Part shown: piece after piece, positions 1-9,554 of the stretch
Numbering within the stretch: position 1 is the first letter of the stretch
How the letters are laid out: the number at the start of each line of letters is the position of its first letter
Assembly (NCBI GenBank): GCA_033977485.1
Contig: CM066991.1
Span: forward strand, 132,079,999 to 132,143,998
Source: Hydrangea macrophylla
Taxonomy: Eukaryota > Streptophyta > Magnoliopsida > Cornales > Hydrangeaceae
Reading direction: 5' to 3'
Length of the DNA stretch: 64,000 nucleotides
The notes under the pieces: model-generated
The model's input: only the letters and a program-made list of their open reading frames with translations
Told to the model about the DNA's origin: nothing
The model's database searches: none
Translations under genes and position numbers: made by a program

Positions 1-596
1 TAAATCCATCTTTGAAAGCAAATGGATTTTTTTTGTAATCTTTATTCCAAAGTTTTCAATTGCTCTTTCAAAAAAAAAATCTTTCACTTTTGATTAAAAG
101 CTCCAAACTAATCTTTGGGAATTGTTTTTGGAAGAAATGCTCTTCAAATAAATTTCAAAGCAAAATTTCAATCCAATCATAGTTATTGAGAAACATTTTC
201 ATATTTTCAAAATCCTTGAAAATTGTTTTTGAAAAATCTCATCATTTAAAATGCTTTTCAAAAGAATTTCGAAAATATTTTGCCCAACCTTTGAAAGGGT
301 AGTAAGGATCACAATGATAGGTGAAATTAGCGCACTTGACATGGGTGAGGATTTATGTGATTATGTGTTTATGTGTTAGGACTAGAATTTTCCTTTCTTT
401 TGCATATAAAGTAGGCACACACACACACATGCATTACATCCGCATGATTTACAAAATAAAAGTTTTACTAAAATAAAGGTAAAGAAGGGTTTTTCTAAAA
501 AAGAAATTTCCAAAATTTATTGTAGGAGCAAAAATAGCAAACCAAGGGTGGTTTAGAGATCCTGCGGCAAGGTTAGTGAGAAGAGGACACGCTAAC
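1..596 (+). other. Tat 5' leader, no gene
   Basis: AT-rich sequence with many A and T runs and a short CA tract at about 416-431. It does not resemble the 3' LTR at 14132-17111, so the 5' LTR and primer-binding site must lie further left. I see no convincing ORF; the short antisense frames here look like chance. Confidence 0.6.
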
Positions 597-3500
597 ATGG
601 CCGAAGAAAGAAACAATGAAGAGATGACCGGATTGAGGACACTAGTCGAGCAGCAAGCAGAACAGATGAGAAGACAAGCCGAGAATATGAACCGAATGAT
701 GGGAATGATAGAGGAGCTGAATCGCCGACCGCCGCCGCATGTAATTCCACCCATTATAGACCCGCCTATGGGAGGAGGAGACGGAGATTGGTTCGACGAT
801 CAAGAGGCACATTGGAATGATGCGCTGAGAGCCAACAGGGATAGGGAGAAAGATGAGAAGGAGAAGCTGCTGACCGAGAAGATAGAAAAATTGGAGAGGG
901 TAATGCGCAAGGCTCAAGGGGTGGATACCTACCTAATGGAACTGGAAGGGTTGTACAACGGAGTCCACGAGACACTGCCAGCTGGTTTCAAAATGCCCAT
1001 CTTTGACAAATTTGATGGCACAGGCAACCCTCGCAGTCACGTCCGAATGTGTATCGGGGCTTTCCAACCAAGCGGATTAAGCACTATCATGATGGCAGTC
1101 CTATTCCAACAGACTTTGACCGGAGCTGCTCTGTCTTGGTATCTCACTCTTGAACCAAGCAAAACCCGGGTATGGGAAGAAGTGATTAAAGCATTCGTAG
1201 CGCAGTACGAATACAACCAAGACTTGGATGTTACCGTCCGAGATTTGGAAACAACCAGGCAAGGAAACAAAGAATCATTTGCCGAATATTTAAGCCGATG
1301 GAGGGGGAAAGCTGCGAAAATGGTGCAAAGGCCGCCCGAAAAGGACCAAATTCGAATGCTAATGAAAAATCTACAGCCCGTTTATCAGGAAAAAATGAGA
1401 TTTCAGTCAATCAACACCTTTGCTGAGGTGTTCGATGTAGGGACGAGGATCGAAGATGCAATTCAAGAAGGAACAATCAAGAAGGAAGAACCGCAGAACC
1501 GATATCGGAGGCCCAGTTATGGATCAGGTGGAGGGCACTCGGGGGGTCACTCAGGCCCCACCGATGTCAACGCGCTTAGTGAGCCGGAGAAGAAATTCGA
1601 TATCACCAGAAGTCATCCAAGGGGAGGGGAAGACAAGCCAATGAGGAAGTTTTCAGATTTGGGAGTATCATTATCAACCGCCCTCGATAGGCTGTTGGCA
1701 AAAGGGCATCTCCGTCAGCTGGAATCTCGACCACCGCCGAGTCCACTCCCGCCGTACTTCAAAGGAGATCTCTACTGCAAATATCATCAACAAAAGGGCC
1801 ACTCGACTGATCGGTGCATGAGGTTAAGGCATGACATACAAGACCTCATTGACAACAAAGTGATATCCGAGCCACCTGTCAAGGCTCCCAATGTCACCAA
1901 GAATCCACTGCCAAACCATCGTGCCGTACCGCCGCCGCGGGGTCTTTACTTCTTGGGAGTAGAAGAAGTGACATTCGATCCATCCAAGCTAATCACCAAG
2001 GTCGGGGAACCAAGGAAGTTCTATCAGTTACCAGAAAATCCGGAAATCTGTACGACTGGAAGCCAGCCAGGGATATGGGAGAATGAAGCAACAGAGCAGT
2101 CAGATTGGTGGGTCCAAGAAAGCAATGATCGGAACATAGGCCTGGTAGGGGGAGACGATCTATGGTACCAAAGCGACGAAGAGGTAGAAGAGGGCCCAAA
2201 GACCGTTTCAGAAACCGACGATATTTGGGCAAAAGAAGAAATTGACCATTTGACTCGGTCTGGTAGGCACTTCAAGCCACATGAATTAGAGGAAGATCAC
2301 CCGGGGAGGGAGCTGGAGAAAGGGAAAGGAAAGATGAACGAGGAAGAAGAAGAGGATAGAGTCCTCAAGCAGATGAAGAAGACTCAGGCTAACATTACTG
2401 TTTGGGGATTGCTGATTGCCTCCAAACGTCATAGGCAGGCGGTCCTAGACGCCCTTAATCAGTCTGACGTGTCTATCGACACCACCCCGGAAGACCTTGT
2501 AGGGCTGATCAATAAAGTTCCGACTTTGGCTATTGCTTTCTCATCAAATGACTTACCACCGGGAGGGCCCATGCTCAATAAGCCTTTGTACATCACTGTT
2601 GAATGTTTGGGGAACACCGTGCCTGCTTGTCTCGTTGATAACGGGTCTGCTCTTAATGTGTGTCCCTTCCGTACAGCCAAGAGAATGGGCTTGGATGAAT
2701 CTTCTTTTGTGCCGTCTCAACAAAAGGTCCGGGCATATGATAACACCCAAAGGACAGTCATGGGCATCATCTTTCTTAACCTTGCTACCGGATCAATGGA
2801 CAACGAAGCTGAGTTCCAAATCATTGATATCCCCGCTTCTTTCAATCTGCTGCTGGGAAGACCTTGGTTGGACAGTTTGGGCGCTATCCCATCGACAATT
2901 CATCAAAAAGTTAAGTATGTCTGGGAAAACAAAGTCTGTGATATCCTCGGAGACAGTTGGGTTCGATCATCTGAAGCATCGTCAAGTGCACCGGTCCTAG
3001 AGCTACAGCTACAAGAAGAAGAAGCAAAAATGGGAGGATTCGAGTTCATCGGCGCGATAGAACAAGGAAAGTCAGGAGAGCCCCTACCGCCCCATTTTGA
3101 TCAATATGCCAGTCCAGTCATCGCCGGAATCATGAAGAAGATGGGTTTCTTTCCAGGATTGGGGTTGGGGAAGAACCTTCAAGGCCTGCCGGAGGCCCCA
3201 AGAATCCCTACTCAAACTCACACTCACGGTCTCGGGTATCAACCAACAAAGAAGGAGCTGAGAACCAAGAAGAAGGCCGTCAACGCACCGCTGGATCCTT
3301 ACTTGAAGACCCTCAACGGGTATTTTGTGAAGGAAGGAGAAGATTTCCCCTTCTGTGGTTTCCCAGAACCATGGATGGATCAAAAAGACAAATGCATGAA
3401 GCCGGGGTTCGAGATCTTCTTCTCCCATGAATTTTCTGGGTACAAAGACCCATTTTTGCAAGTACCTGAAAAATCTGTTGCTGCCAAGGACTGGGTTGGT

Positions 3501-6500
3501 ATGCTGGACGGTTCTGCCATGAAAGATCTGTTAGGCGAAGGAAACGCAGAAGTCATGAAGGAGGATCCCGGGAAGACCAAAGGTGAATACGTCGAGGGCA
3601 TAGTGGAGGAAGCCGCCGAAAGTGAAGAAGGTGAGGAAGGAAAGGCTGAGGAAGAAGAGATGGAAAAAATGACCAAGACAGGAGGCCCGGAAGAATACTT
3701 TATTACTGGCCTGGGAGGAGAGCACAAGAAAGAGTGGGTTTTTGAGTCTAGTGATAGGTTCCCCCCACACCCAGAGTCTGTAATGGCCCAAATGAGGCGT
3801 CTTTCAATTTCTATGTCTGTTGTAATCACTCCAAAGAAAATCAATGGAAGTATGACTGATTCTGCCTACTCGAACGCGCTTAATGAATGTGATGAATGTG
3901 ATGATCATGAAATACCTATTGAACTGCAAAAACTAATTGAAAAAGAAAAAGAATCTGCATGTAAAATCATTGAGGACACCTTAACAATTAATCTAGGAAA
4001 TGAAGATAATCCTCAAAATGTCTTTATCGGCTCTACACTTAGCAATAAAGAAAGCAAAGAACTAATCAGTCTATTAAATGAATTCAAAGATGTTTTTGCA
4101 TGGTCTTATAATGATATGCCAGGTATCGATCCGAAAATAGTCCAACACCACATCCCCCTCTTTCCCAATTCGAAACCCGTAAAACAAAAGTTGAGGCGAA
4201 TGAGGCCAGAATGGGCACTTAAAGTAAAAGAGGAAGTTGAAAAGCAATTAAAAGCTGGATTCTTGCTGGTCACCGAGTACCCCGAGTGGATTGCCAACAT
4301 TGTACCTGTCCCAAAAAAGGATGGTCGTGTTAGGGTTTGCGTTGATTTTCGAGATTTAAACAAGGCGAGCCCTAAAGACGATTTCCCGTTACCTCACATC
4401 GATGTACTAGTTGATAACACTGCGGGGCACGAGCTCCTATCTTTCATGGATGGGTTCTCCGGGTATAACCAAATCCTCATGGCACCCGAGGATAGGGAGA
4501 AAACCACTTTTATCACTCCATGGGGGACATATTGCTATAGGGTCATGCCGTTCGGGCTTAAGAATGCAGGTGCAACCTATCAAAGGGCTGCCACCACTTT
4601 GCTACACGATATGATCCACAAAGAGGTGGAGGTGTATGTAGATGACATGATTGTGAAATCCAAAGAGAGGGGAGGGCACCTTGAGGCTTTGAGAAAATTC
4701 TTTGAGAGATTGAGGGAGTTCAAAATGAGGCTAAACCCGCAAAAGTGCACATTCGGGGTCACTACCGGGAAATTATTGGGTTTTCTCATTACTCAGAGAG
4801 GAATAGAGGTGGACCCCACCAAGATAAAAGCCATAACCGAAATGCAGCCACCGAAAAATGAGAAAGAACTGAGGGGATTTTTGGGGAGGATACAATTCAT
4901 CAGCCGCTTCATTTCCAAACTCACCTTGACCTGCGACCCACTTTTCAAACTACTCAGAAAGGGAGAGAGATTCAAATGGGACACTCCGTGTCAACAAGCC
5001 TTCGATAAAATCAAAACCTACCTCCAGAACCCACCTGTTTTGTCACCGCCTTCACCTGGAAGACCCCTGTTACTTTATCTCTCTGTATCCGAGGATTCGA
5101 TGGGATGTATGTTGGCCCAAGAAGGAGAAGAGGGGCACGTAGAGAAAGCCATTTACTACTTGAGTAAAAGAATGGTCGGATATGAGTTGAAGTACTCACC
5201 CTTGGAGAAGGCTTGTTGGGCCTTGGTTTGGTGTACCCGTCGTCTCCGCCACTACATGCTAGCCTTCCCCGTGACCCTGATATCCCGAATGGACCCATTA
5301 AAATACCTGTTCGAAAAACCCGTCTTGACCAGTAGGATTTCCCGTTGGACTATGATGCTGGCTGAGTTCGACATCAAGTATGTCACCACCAAGTCTGTAA
5401 AAGGAAGGGCTGTCGCCGAGTTCTTAGCCGATCTCGCTGTAGAATCTGAGGACAGGGGAGACTTCAAGTTCCCAGATGAAGGAATAATGGAGGTCAAGGA
5501 GGAGTTGTGGAAAATGTACTTTGATGGAGCAGCCAACCAGTTAGGTTATGGAGTCGGAGTCATTCTCATAGCACCCGATGGGGTCCCTACCCCATTGGCT
5601 GTCAAACTTAAATACGACTCAACCAACAATACCGCAGAGTACGAAGCCTGCATAATTGGAATGGAAGCGGCCTTGGCTTTGAAAGTCGGACGAATTGATG
5701 TCTTCGGAGATTCCAACTTGATCATATCCCAGGTCCGAGGAGATTGGAGGGTAAAACATGAGAAGTTGAGACCTTATCATGACTATCTGGAAAGCCTGAA
5801 GGCACAATTTCAAAAGATTTCTTTCTACTATCTCCCCCGCGAAGAAAATCAACTAGCCGACTCTTTGGCTACTTTAGCCTCAATGATCCAAATTCCTTCC
5901 AAAATTGCCATGATCCCGCTATCCATAGAAGTAAGGAATCAACCGTCATTTGAAATGATCGCGGCCATAGAAGGAGACGACGAAGTGCCGTGGTATGAAG
6001 ATGTTTGGAAATTCATCAGAGAAGGGGAATACCCCGAGGGAGCCTCAGAAAAGGACAAGAAGGCAATCCGACGATTCGCTGCCCAATTTGTGGTCTACGC
6101 GGACAAACTATGGAAGAAGTCCTACACCGGGTATAATTTAGAGTGTTTATACGGAAGGGAAGCTAAGAGGATGATGGAGGAGATACATGAGGGAGTATGC
6201 GGGCCCCACATGAATGGGCACATGCTGGCGAAGAAGATCATCCGGCAAGGGTACTATTGGACGACCTTGGACAAAGACTGTTGTGAGTATGTCAGAAGGT
6301 GTCACAAGTGTCAGATTCATGCAAATCTGATGCATACCCCGCCGTCACAACTCTATAGCATGACCACCCCGTGGCCATTTTCTGTGTGGGGAATCGATAT
6401 CATTGGTGAGATAGTCCCGAAAGCTTCCAATGGACACCGATACATCATCGTGGCAATCGATTATTTTACCAAATGGGTAGAAGCAGCCTCGTATGCGACC

Positions 6501-7235
6501 TTGAAAGCCAAAGATGTGGTGAGTTTTATTGAGAAGAACATAATCTGCAGATATGGAGTCCCGAACGAGTTTATCTCCGATCATGGTAGCCATTTCCAGG
6601 GGGAAGTTATCCCGCTCTTAGAGAAATATAAAATCACTCGCCATCAATCATCCCCGTATAGGCCCCAGACGAATGGAGCAGTAGAGGCAGCGAATAAGAA
6701 TGTTAAAGCAATCTTGGAGAAGACGACAGATACATACAAAGATTGGCATGAGAAGCTGCCATTCGCTTTATGGGGATACCGGACCTCAGTGAGAACTTCA
6801 ACGGGCGCTACGCCATACTCATTGGTCTACGGGATGGAAGCAGTCCTTCCAGTCGAGGTGGAAATACCCTCTCTCAGAGTCTTGACAGAATGTGAAGTGA
6901 CGGAATCAGAATGGATACAAGGAAGATATGAGGAATTGATGCTGCTTGATGAAAAGAGGTTGACCGCAATAAACCATACTCGGGGGTACCAGAAGAGGAT
7001 AGCTCGTGCTTTCAACAAAAAGGTTCGCCCGAGGAAGCTTGCTGAGGGTGACCTGGTCCTCAAAGAACTAAAAGTGCCCGTTTATGACCCCAGAGGAAAA
7101 TTCAAACCCAACTGGGTCGGACCATACATCATTAAGACCCTCCTTTCGGGAGGAGCGGCTTATCTCATGGACCTGGACGGGGTTGAATTTAAACAGCCAA
7201 TTAACCTCGATCGCCTCAAGAAATACTTTGCTTGA
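597..7235 (+). CDS. Tat retrotransposon Gag-Pol polyprotein
   Basis: One uninterrupted frame of about 2212 residues. The first ATG is at 597; the upstream open codons have none. Visible in order: Gag core (nt 970-1400); a zinc-knuckle variant CKYHQQKGHSTDRC (near 1775); a retropepsin-like VDNGSALNV (near 2635); a G-patch GLGLGKNLQG (near 3160); reverse transcriptase with YVDDMIVKS (near 4636); a first RNase H (5040-5400); an archaeal-type RNase H with MYFDGAANQ (near 5514) and NTAEYEA (near 5628); integrase with an H2C2 finger (6207-6325) and catalytic blocks GIDIIG, SDHGSHF and NGAVEAANK. Ogre relatives often split gag-pro from pol with an intron or stops. Here the frame is continuous, although nt 3780-4110 are clearly more AT-rich than either side. 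All catalytic motifs look intact. It makes the proteins for reverse transcription and integration. Confidence 0.93.
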   Translation: MAEERNNEEMTGLRTLVEQQAEQMRRQAENMNRMMGMIEELNRRPPPHVIPPIIDPPMGGGDGDWFDDQEAHWNDALRANRDREKDEKEKLLTEKIEKLERVMRKAQGVDTYLMELEGLYNGVHETLPAGFKMPIFDKFDGTGNPRSHVRMCIGAFQPSGLSTIMMAVLFQQTLTGAALSWYLTLEPSKTRVWEEVIKAFVAQYEYNQDLDVTVRDLETTRQGNKESFAEYLSRWRGKAAKMVQRPPEKDQIRMLMKNLQPVYQEKMRFQSINTFAEVFDVGTRIEDAIQEGTIKKEEPQNRYRRPSYGSGGGHSGGHSGPTDVNALSEPEKKFDITRSHPRGGEDKPMRKFSDLGVSLSTALDRLLAKGHLRQLESRPPPSPLPPYFKGDLYCKYHQQKGHSTDRCMRLRHDIQDLIDNKVISEPPVKAPNVTKNPLPNHRAVPPPRGLYFLGVEEVTFDPSKLITKVGEPRKFYQLPENPEICTTGSQPGIWENEATEQSDWWVQESNDRNIGLVGGDDLWYQSDEEVEEGPKTVSETDDIWAKEEIDHLTRSGRHFKPHELEEDHPGRELEKGKGKMNEEEEEDRVLKQMKKTQANITVWGLLIASKRHRQAVLDALNQSDVSIDTTPEDLVGLINKVPTLAIAFSSNDLPPGGPMLNKPLYITVECLGNTVPACLVDNGSALNVCPFRTAKRMGLDESSFVPSQQKVRAYDNTQRTVMGIIFLNLATGSMDNEAEFQIIDIPASFNLLLGRPWLDSLGAIPSTIHQKVKYVWENKVCDILGDSWVRSSEASSSAPVLELQLQEEEAKMGGFEFIGAIEQGKSGEPLPPHFDQYASPVIAGIMKKMGFFPGLGLGKNLQGLPEAPRIPTQTHTHGLGYQPTKKELRTKKKAVNAPLDPYLKTLNGYFVKEGEDFPFCGFPEPWMDQKDKCMKPGFEIFFSHEFSGYKDPFLQVPEKSVAAKDWVGMLDGSAMKDLLGEGNAEVMKEDPGKTKGEYVEGIVEEAAESEEGEEGKAEEEEMEKMTKTGGPEEYFITGLGGEHKKEWVFESSDRFPPHPESVMAQMRRLSISMSVVITPKKINGSMTDSAYSNALNECDECDDHEIPIELQKLIEKEKESACKIIEDTLTINLGNEDNPQNVFIGSTLSNKESKELISLLNEFKDVFAWSYNDMPGIDPKIVQHHIPLFPNSKPVKQKLRRMRPEWALKVKEEVEKQLKAGFLLVTEYPEWIANIVPVPKKDGRVRVCVDFRDLNKASPKDDFPLPHIDVLVDNTAGHELLSFMDGFSGYNQILMAPEDREKTTFITPWGTYCYRVMPFGLKNAGATYQRAATTLLHDMIHKEVEVYVDDMIVKSKERGGHLEALRKFFERLREFKMRLNPQKCTFGVTTGKLLGFLITQRGIEVDPTKIKAITEMQPPKNEKELRGFLGRIQFISRFISKLTLTCDPLFKLLRKGERFKWDTPCQQAFDKIKTYLQNPPVLSPPSPGRPLLLYLSVSEDSMGCMLAQEGEEGHVEKAIYYLSKRMVGYELKYSPLEKACWALVWCTRRLRHYMLAFPVTLISRMDPLKYLFEKPVLTSRISRWTMMLAEFDIKYVTTKSVKGRAVAEFLADLAVESEDRGDFKFPDEGIMEVKEELWKMYFDGAANQLGYGVGVILIAPDGVPTPLAVKLKYDSTNNTAEYEACIIGMEAALALKVGRIDVFGDSNLIISQVRGDWRVKHEKLRPYHDYLESLKAQFQKISFYYLPREENQLADSLATLASMIQIPSKIAMIPLSIEVRNQPSFEMIAAIEGDDEVPWYEDVWKFIREGEYPEGASEKDKKAIRRFAAQFVVYADKLWKKSYTGYNLECLYGREAKRMMEEIHEGVCGPHMNGHMLAKKIIRQGYYWTTLDKDCCEYVRRCHKCQIHANLMHTPPSQLYSMTTPWPFSVWGIDIIGEIVPKASNGHRYIIVAIDYFTKWVEAASYATLKAKDVVSFIEKNIICRYGVPNEFISDHGSHFQGEVIPLLEKYKITRHQSSPYRPQTNGAVEAANKNVKAILEKTTDTYKDWHEKLPFALWGYRTSVRTSTGATPYSLVYGMEAVLPVEVEIPSLRVLTECEVTESEWIQGRYEELMLLDEKRLTAINHTRGYQKRIARAFNKKVRPRKLAEGDLVLKELKVPVYDPRGKFKPNWVGPYIIKTLLSGGAAYLMDLDGVEFKQPINLDRLKKYFA

Positions 7236-7874
7236 AACCATTTCTTTCAGAGCCTCCTACCTTGATGAACTACGCTTGACCTGATTCCCGTTAGGGGATA
7301 CGTAGGCAACCCACTCGGTTCGGTCATTGTAAACTGCCCCAGAAGGCGCCTCCTTTTAAACCTCAAGCTGAACTACTACAGGCCTGATGCCCACTCGGGG
7401 ATAAGTAGGCGGGCTCTCAAAAAGCCTTCGGCCCAAGAAAACCTAAAAACAAGAAATGTGGGTACCAAACTAGGGGCAAACTGGCGTTTGCCCAGAATCA
7501 CTTCGAAGCCTTAAAACCAGGGGCAAACTTCGTTTGCTAGCCAAAAGACCCAGATACAAAACCATCCCTCAGGTCACCTGGCTGTCAAAATAAGTACTAT
7601 AAAGGAACAAATGAAAATTCATGGAATGGAATGAGTGGAAAACAAAATAGCAGAGTAAAGAGCCAAGTAAAGACATTGAAAGGAGAATACTTCATAAAAG
7701 ATTAATTGAAGGGGTGAACACTTCTGATTTTATCATGACAACACTTCTTGAAAAGAAAAATAATAATAAAAATCACATTCAAAAGCGTGAAAAGAGTAGG
7801 CAGGGTCTGTCAGAAAGTTTTGTAAAATGGCAAGCTTTTCCCTGTTTTCGTCTACTTTATTATGCATGTGTCTG
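7236..7874 (+). other. Post-pol spacer with polypurine-like repeats
   Basis: Non-coding. The phrase AGGGGCAAAC occurs near 7472 and 7521, and the true polypurine tract at 14122 has the same core, GGGGCAAAC. A GGGGATACGTAGGCA motif at about 7296 recurs at about 13952, with a variant GGGGATAAGTAGGCG near 7398. The rest is AT-rich. Confidence 0.5.
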
Positions 7875-8966
7875 TCAAGCTCGCCTTGCAACCAAGGCCT
7901 GGATCTCTAGAAGATACTGGGTAGTAGGCACGGTCGGAGCAGGAACCATCGAGAACGGAGCAGCAATCCTGCTATGCCAAACCTCAAGAAAAGCCTTCAC
8001 AATAGAAGGACGCAGAGTAGAACCCCTGGTGAAATCAGCAGTCACAGATTCAGTAGTATCCTGCAGAAGCCCAAACTGGCGAACCACCCGATCGGGAATG
8101 TAGAAGGTAGTGGCACTCAAGCCCGGCAGCCAGATGCCAGGTCGCCCAGGAAGACGTACAACAACAGAACGAGGAGTCCATTGAGGGCAAATCCAACAAA
8201 TGTCACTGGAAGAAAGGCCCTGGAGCCAAACAAGCCACGCGTCGGCAGAATGAAATAAGCAATGGACCTCCATACGGTCATAAGAGAGTGGCCCGCGAAG
8301 ATGCGAAGGGTGAATGAAGAGGTCGAGGCGTTCCATGAGCCAAACCTGCAAGACGAAGGGTGCCCCGGTAGATAACATGGCCCCGGTAACATAGGCACGG
8401 CTCATTCCGATCAAAGTCTCGCCAAGAACCAGCATAACAGCACTTTTCATCTCCCTCAAACCACAGGCAATGGGTATGAGAATATCAGAAGATGACTGGA
8501 ATAGGAAATAAGAGAGCATGGCAATCGACAAGGCACTACGTCGGATGATCTGGTACCCACCATCATAAGGGTCCCCTATAGGAGCATAAACGGAAGAAAG
8601 GCGTTCGAAGTCGATCTGCCCATCATGAACAAAAGAACTTGCCGCATTTCGAGATATGTGGAGAAGAGTGGCTAAGTCGCGGACATACCCGGCCTGAATT
8701 AAAGGGACCACCAATTCAGCAGAGGGATCAGTGTGCAAAATGGCGCTGAATTCCTCGAACAGAGGACAAATCTCCTGAAAACCAAAACGGAAGACGTTGA
8801 GAGCGGGGTCCCAACACTGAATAGCAGCTCGAAGTAAGCCCTCGTTCAAATTCATGCTTCGAAAAGAAAAGAGATCGTTCAACCGGAAACACTCAAAGTT
8901 GAGCTTATCAATACCCGAGAGAGTATCCATCCATGGGAAGAGGATTTGAGAGTTAATGGGGGTCAT
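7875..8966 (-). CDS. Antisense DUF7745-like protein inside the Tat element
   Basis: Single open frame of 363 residues from the ATG at 8966; the frame stays open upstream but with low-complexity GC-rich codons, so this ATG is preferred. It contains CWDPALNVFRFGFQEICPLF and EEF, matching the WDP..F.FG..ELCP..EEF signature I associate with DUF7745, a plant retroelement-linked domain of unknown biochemistry related to plant mobile domains. It lies opposite to gag-pol, between pol and the second antisense gene. A hairpin-rich module sits about 90 bp upstream. The ORF may be only the first exon: no clear splice donor was sought beyond its stop. Family assignment is from memory of the signature; function unknown. 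Confidence 0.65.
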   Translation of the reverse strand: MTPINSQILFPWMDTLSGIDKLNFECFRLNDLFSFRSMNLNEGLLRAAIQCWDPALNVFRFGFQEICPLFEEFSAILHTDPSAELVVPLIQAGYVRDLATLLHISRNAASSFVHDGQIDFERLSSVYAPIGDPYDGGYQIIRRSALSIAMLSYFLFQSSSDILIPIACGLREMKSAVMLVLGETLIGMSRAYVTGAMLSTGAPFVLQVWLMERLDLFIHPSHLRGPLSYDRMEVHCLFHSADAWLVWLQGLSSSDICWICPQWTPRSVVVRLPGRPGIWLPGLSATTFYIPDRVVRQFGLLQDTTESVTADFTRGSTLRPSIVKAFLEVWHSRIAAPFSMVPAPTVPTTQYLLEIQALVARRA

Positions 8967-9054
8967 TGGAAGAGAAAAGAAGGAGAAAGGAGATGTTTTG
9001 CGGAATGTTAGAAGAAGAAGGGTATAAGTAGGGGGATAAAGCTGCCCACCAGAT

Positions 9055-9181
9055 CGCGGCACTCGATAAAGTGCTGCGGCACTCCATGAAGTGCCGCGCG
9101 GCACTCCGAGAGTGCCGTACGGCATTTACTGACTGCCGTTGCGGCATTCTCTGAGTGCCGCGAAGGCTTATCCGAGTGCCG
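9055..9181. repeat. GC hairpin module 1, upstream of the antisense DUF7745-like ORF
   Basis: About six short imperfect inverted repeats in a row, built from GCGGCACTC and GAGTGCCGC arms with loops of 3-5 bases. The same units recur at 12553-12680 and 14390-14708. The flanking DNA is AT-rich, so the module stands out. Confidence 0.8.
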
Positions 9182-9554
9182 TTCTGAGTTTCCCATCGGC
9201 CAGATTTTGTTTGTACCTCGAGTAGCCCACCTACAAACAGAAAACTAAATAGAGAGGCAATAAAAAACGTGCGCATCATGCAGCACGTGCAAATACATTC
9301 ATTCATTCATTCATTTTGCATGCATCAAATAAATAAAAGAAAACAGCAGCATTCAAATGCTAAAATAAAGTCGGGACCAAGCCATGGTCCCACATACGGT
9401 GAATGAACAGAAAGCATGATGAAATGTTTAAAGCATCTATCCTACGAAATAAAGGAAAGCATCCATCAAAATAAAGCATGTATATATATACAGTCATCCA
9501 CCAAAATAAATGTAAATCCTCCCAGAACCCTCAAAAATAAAAACAAAAGCAGAG

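Noticed and set aside
2533..3000. 155-codon alternative frame inside gag-pol
   Set aside because: Shadow of the main polyprotein frame; no start context or domain.
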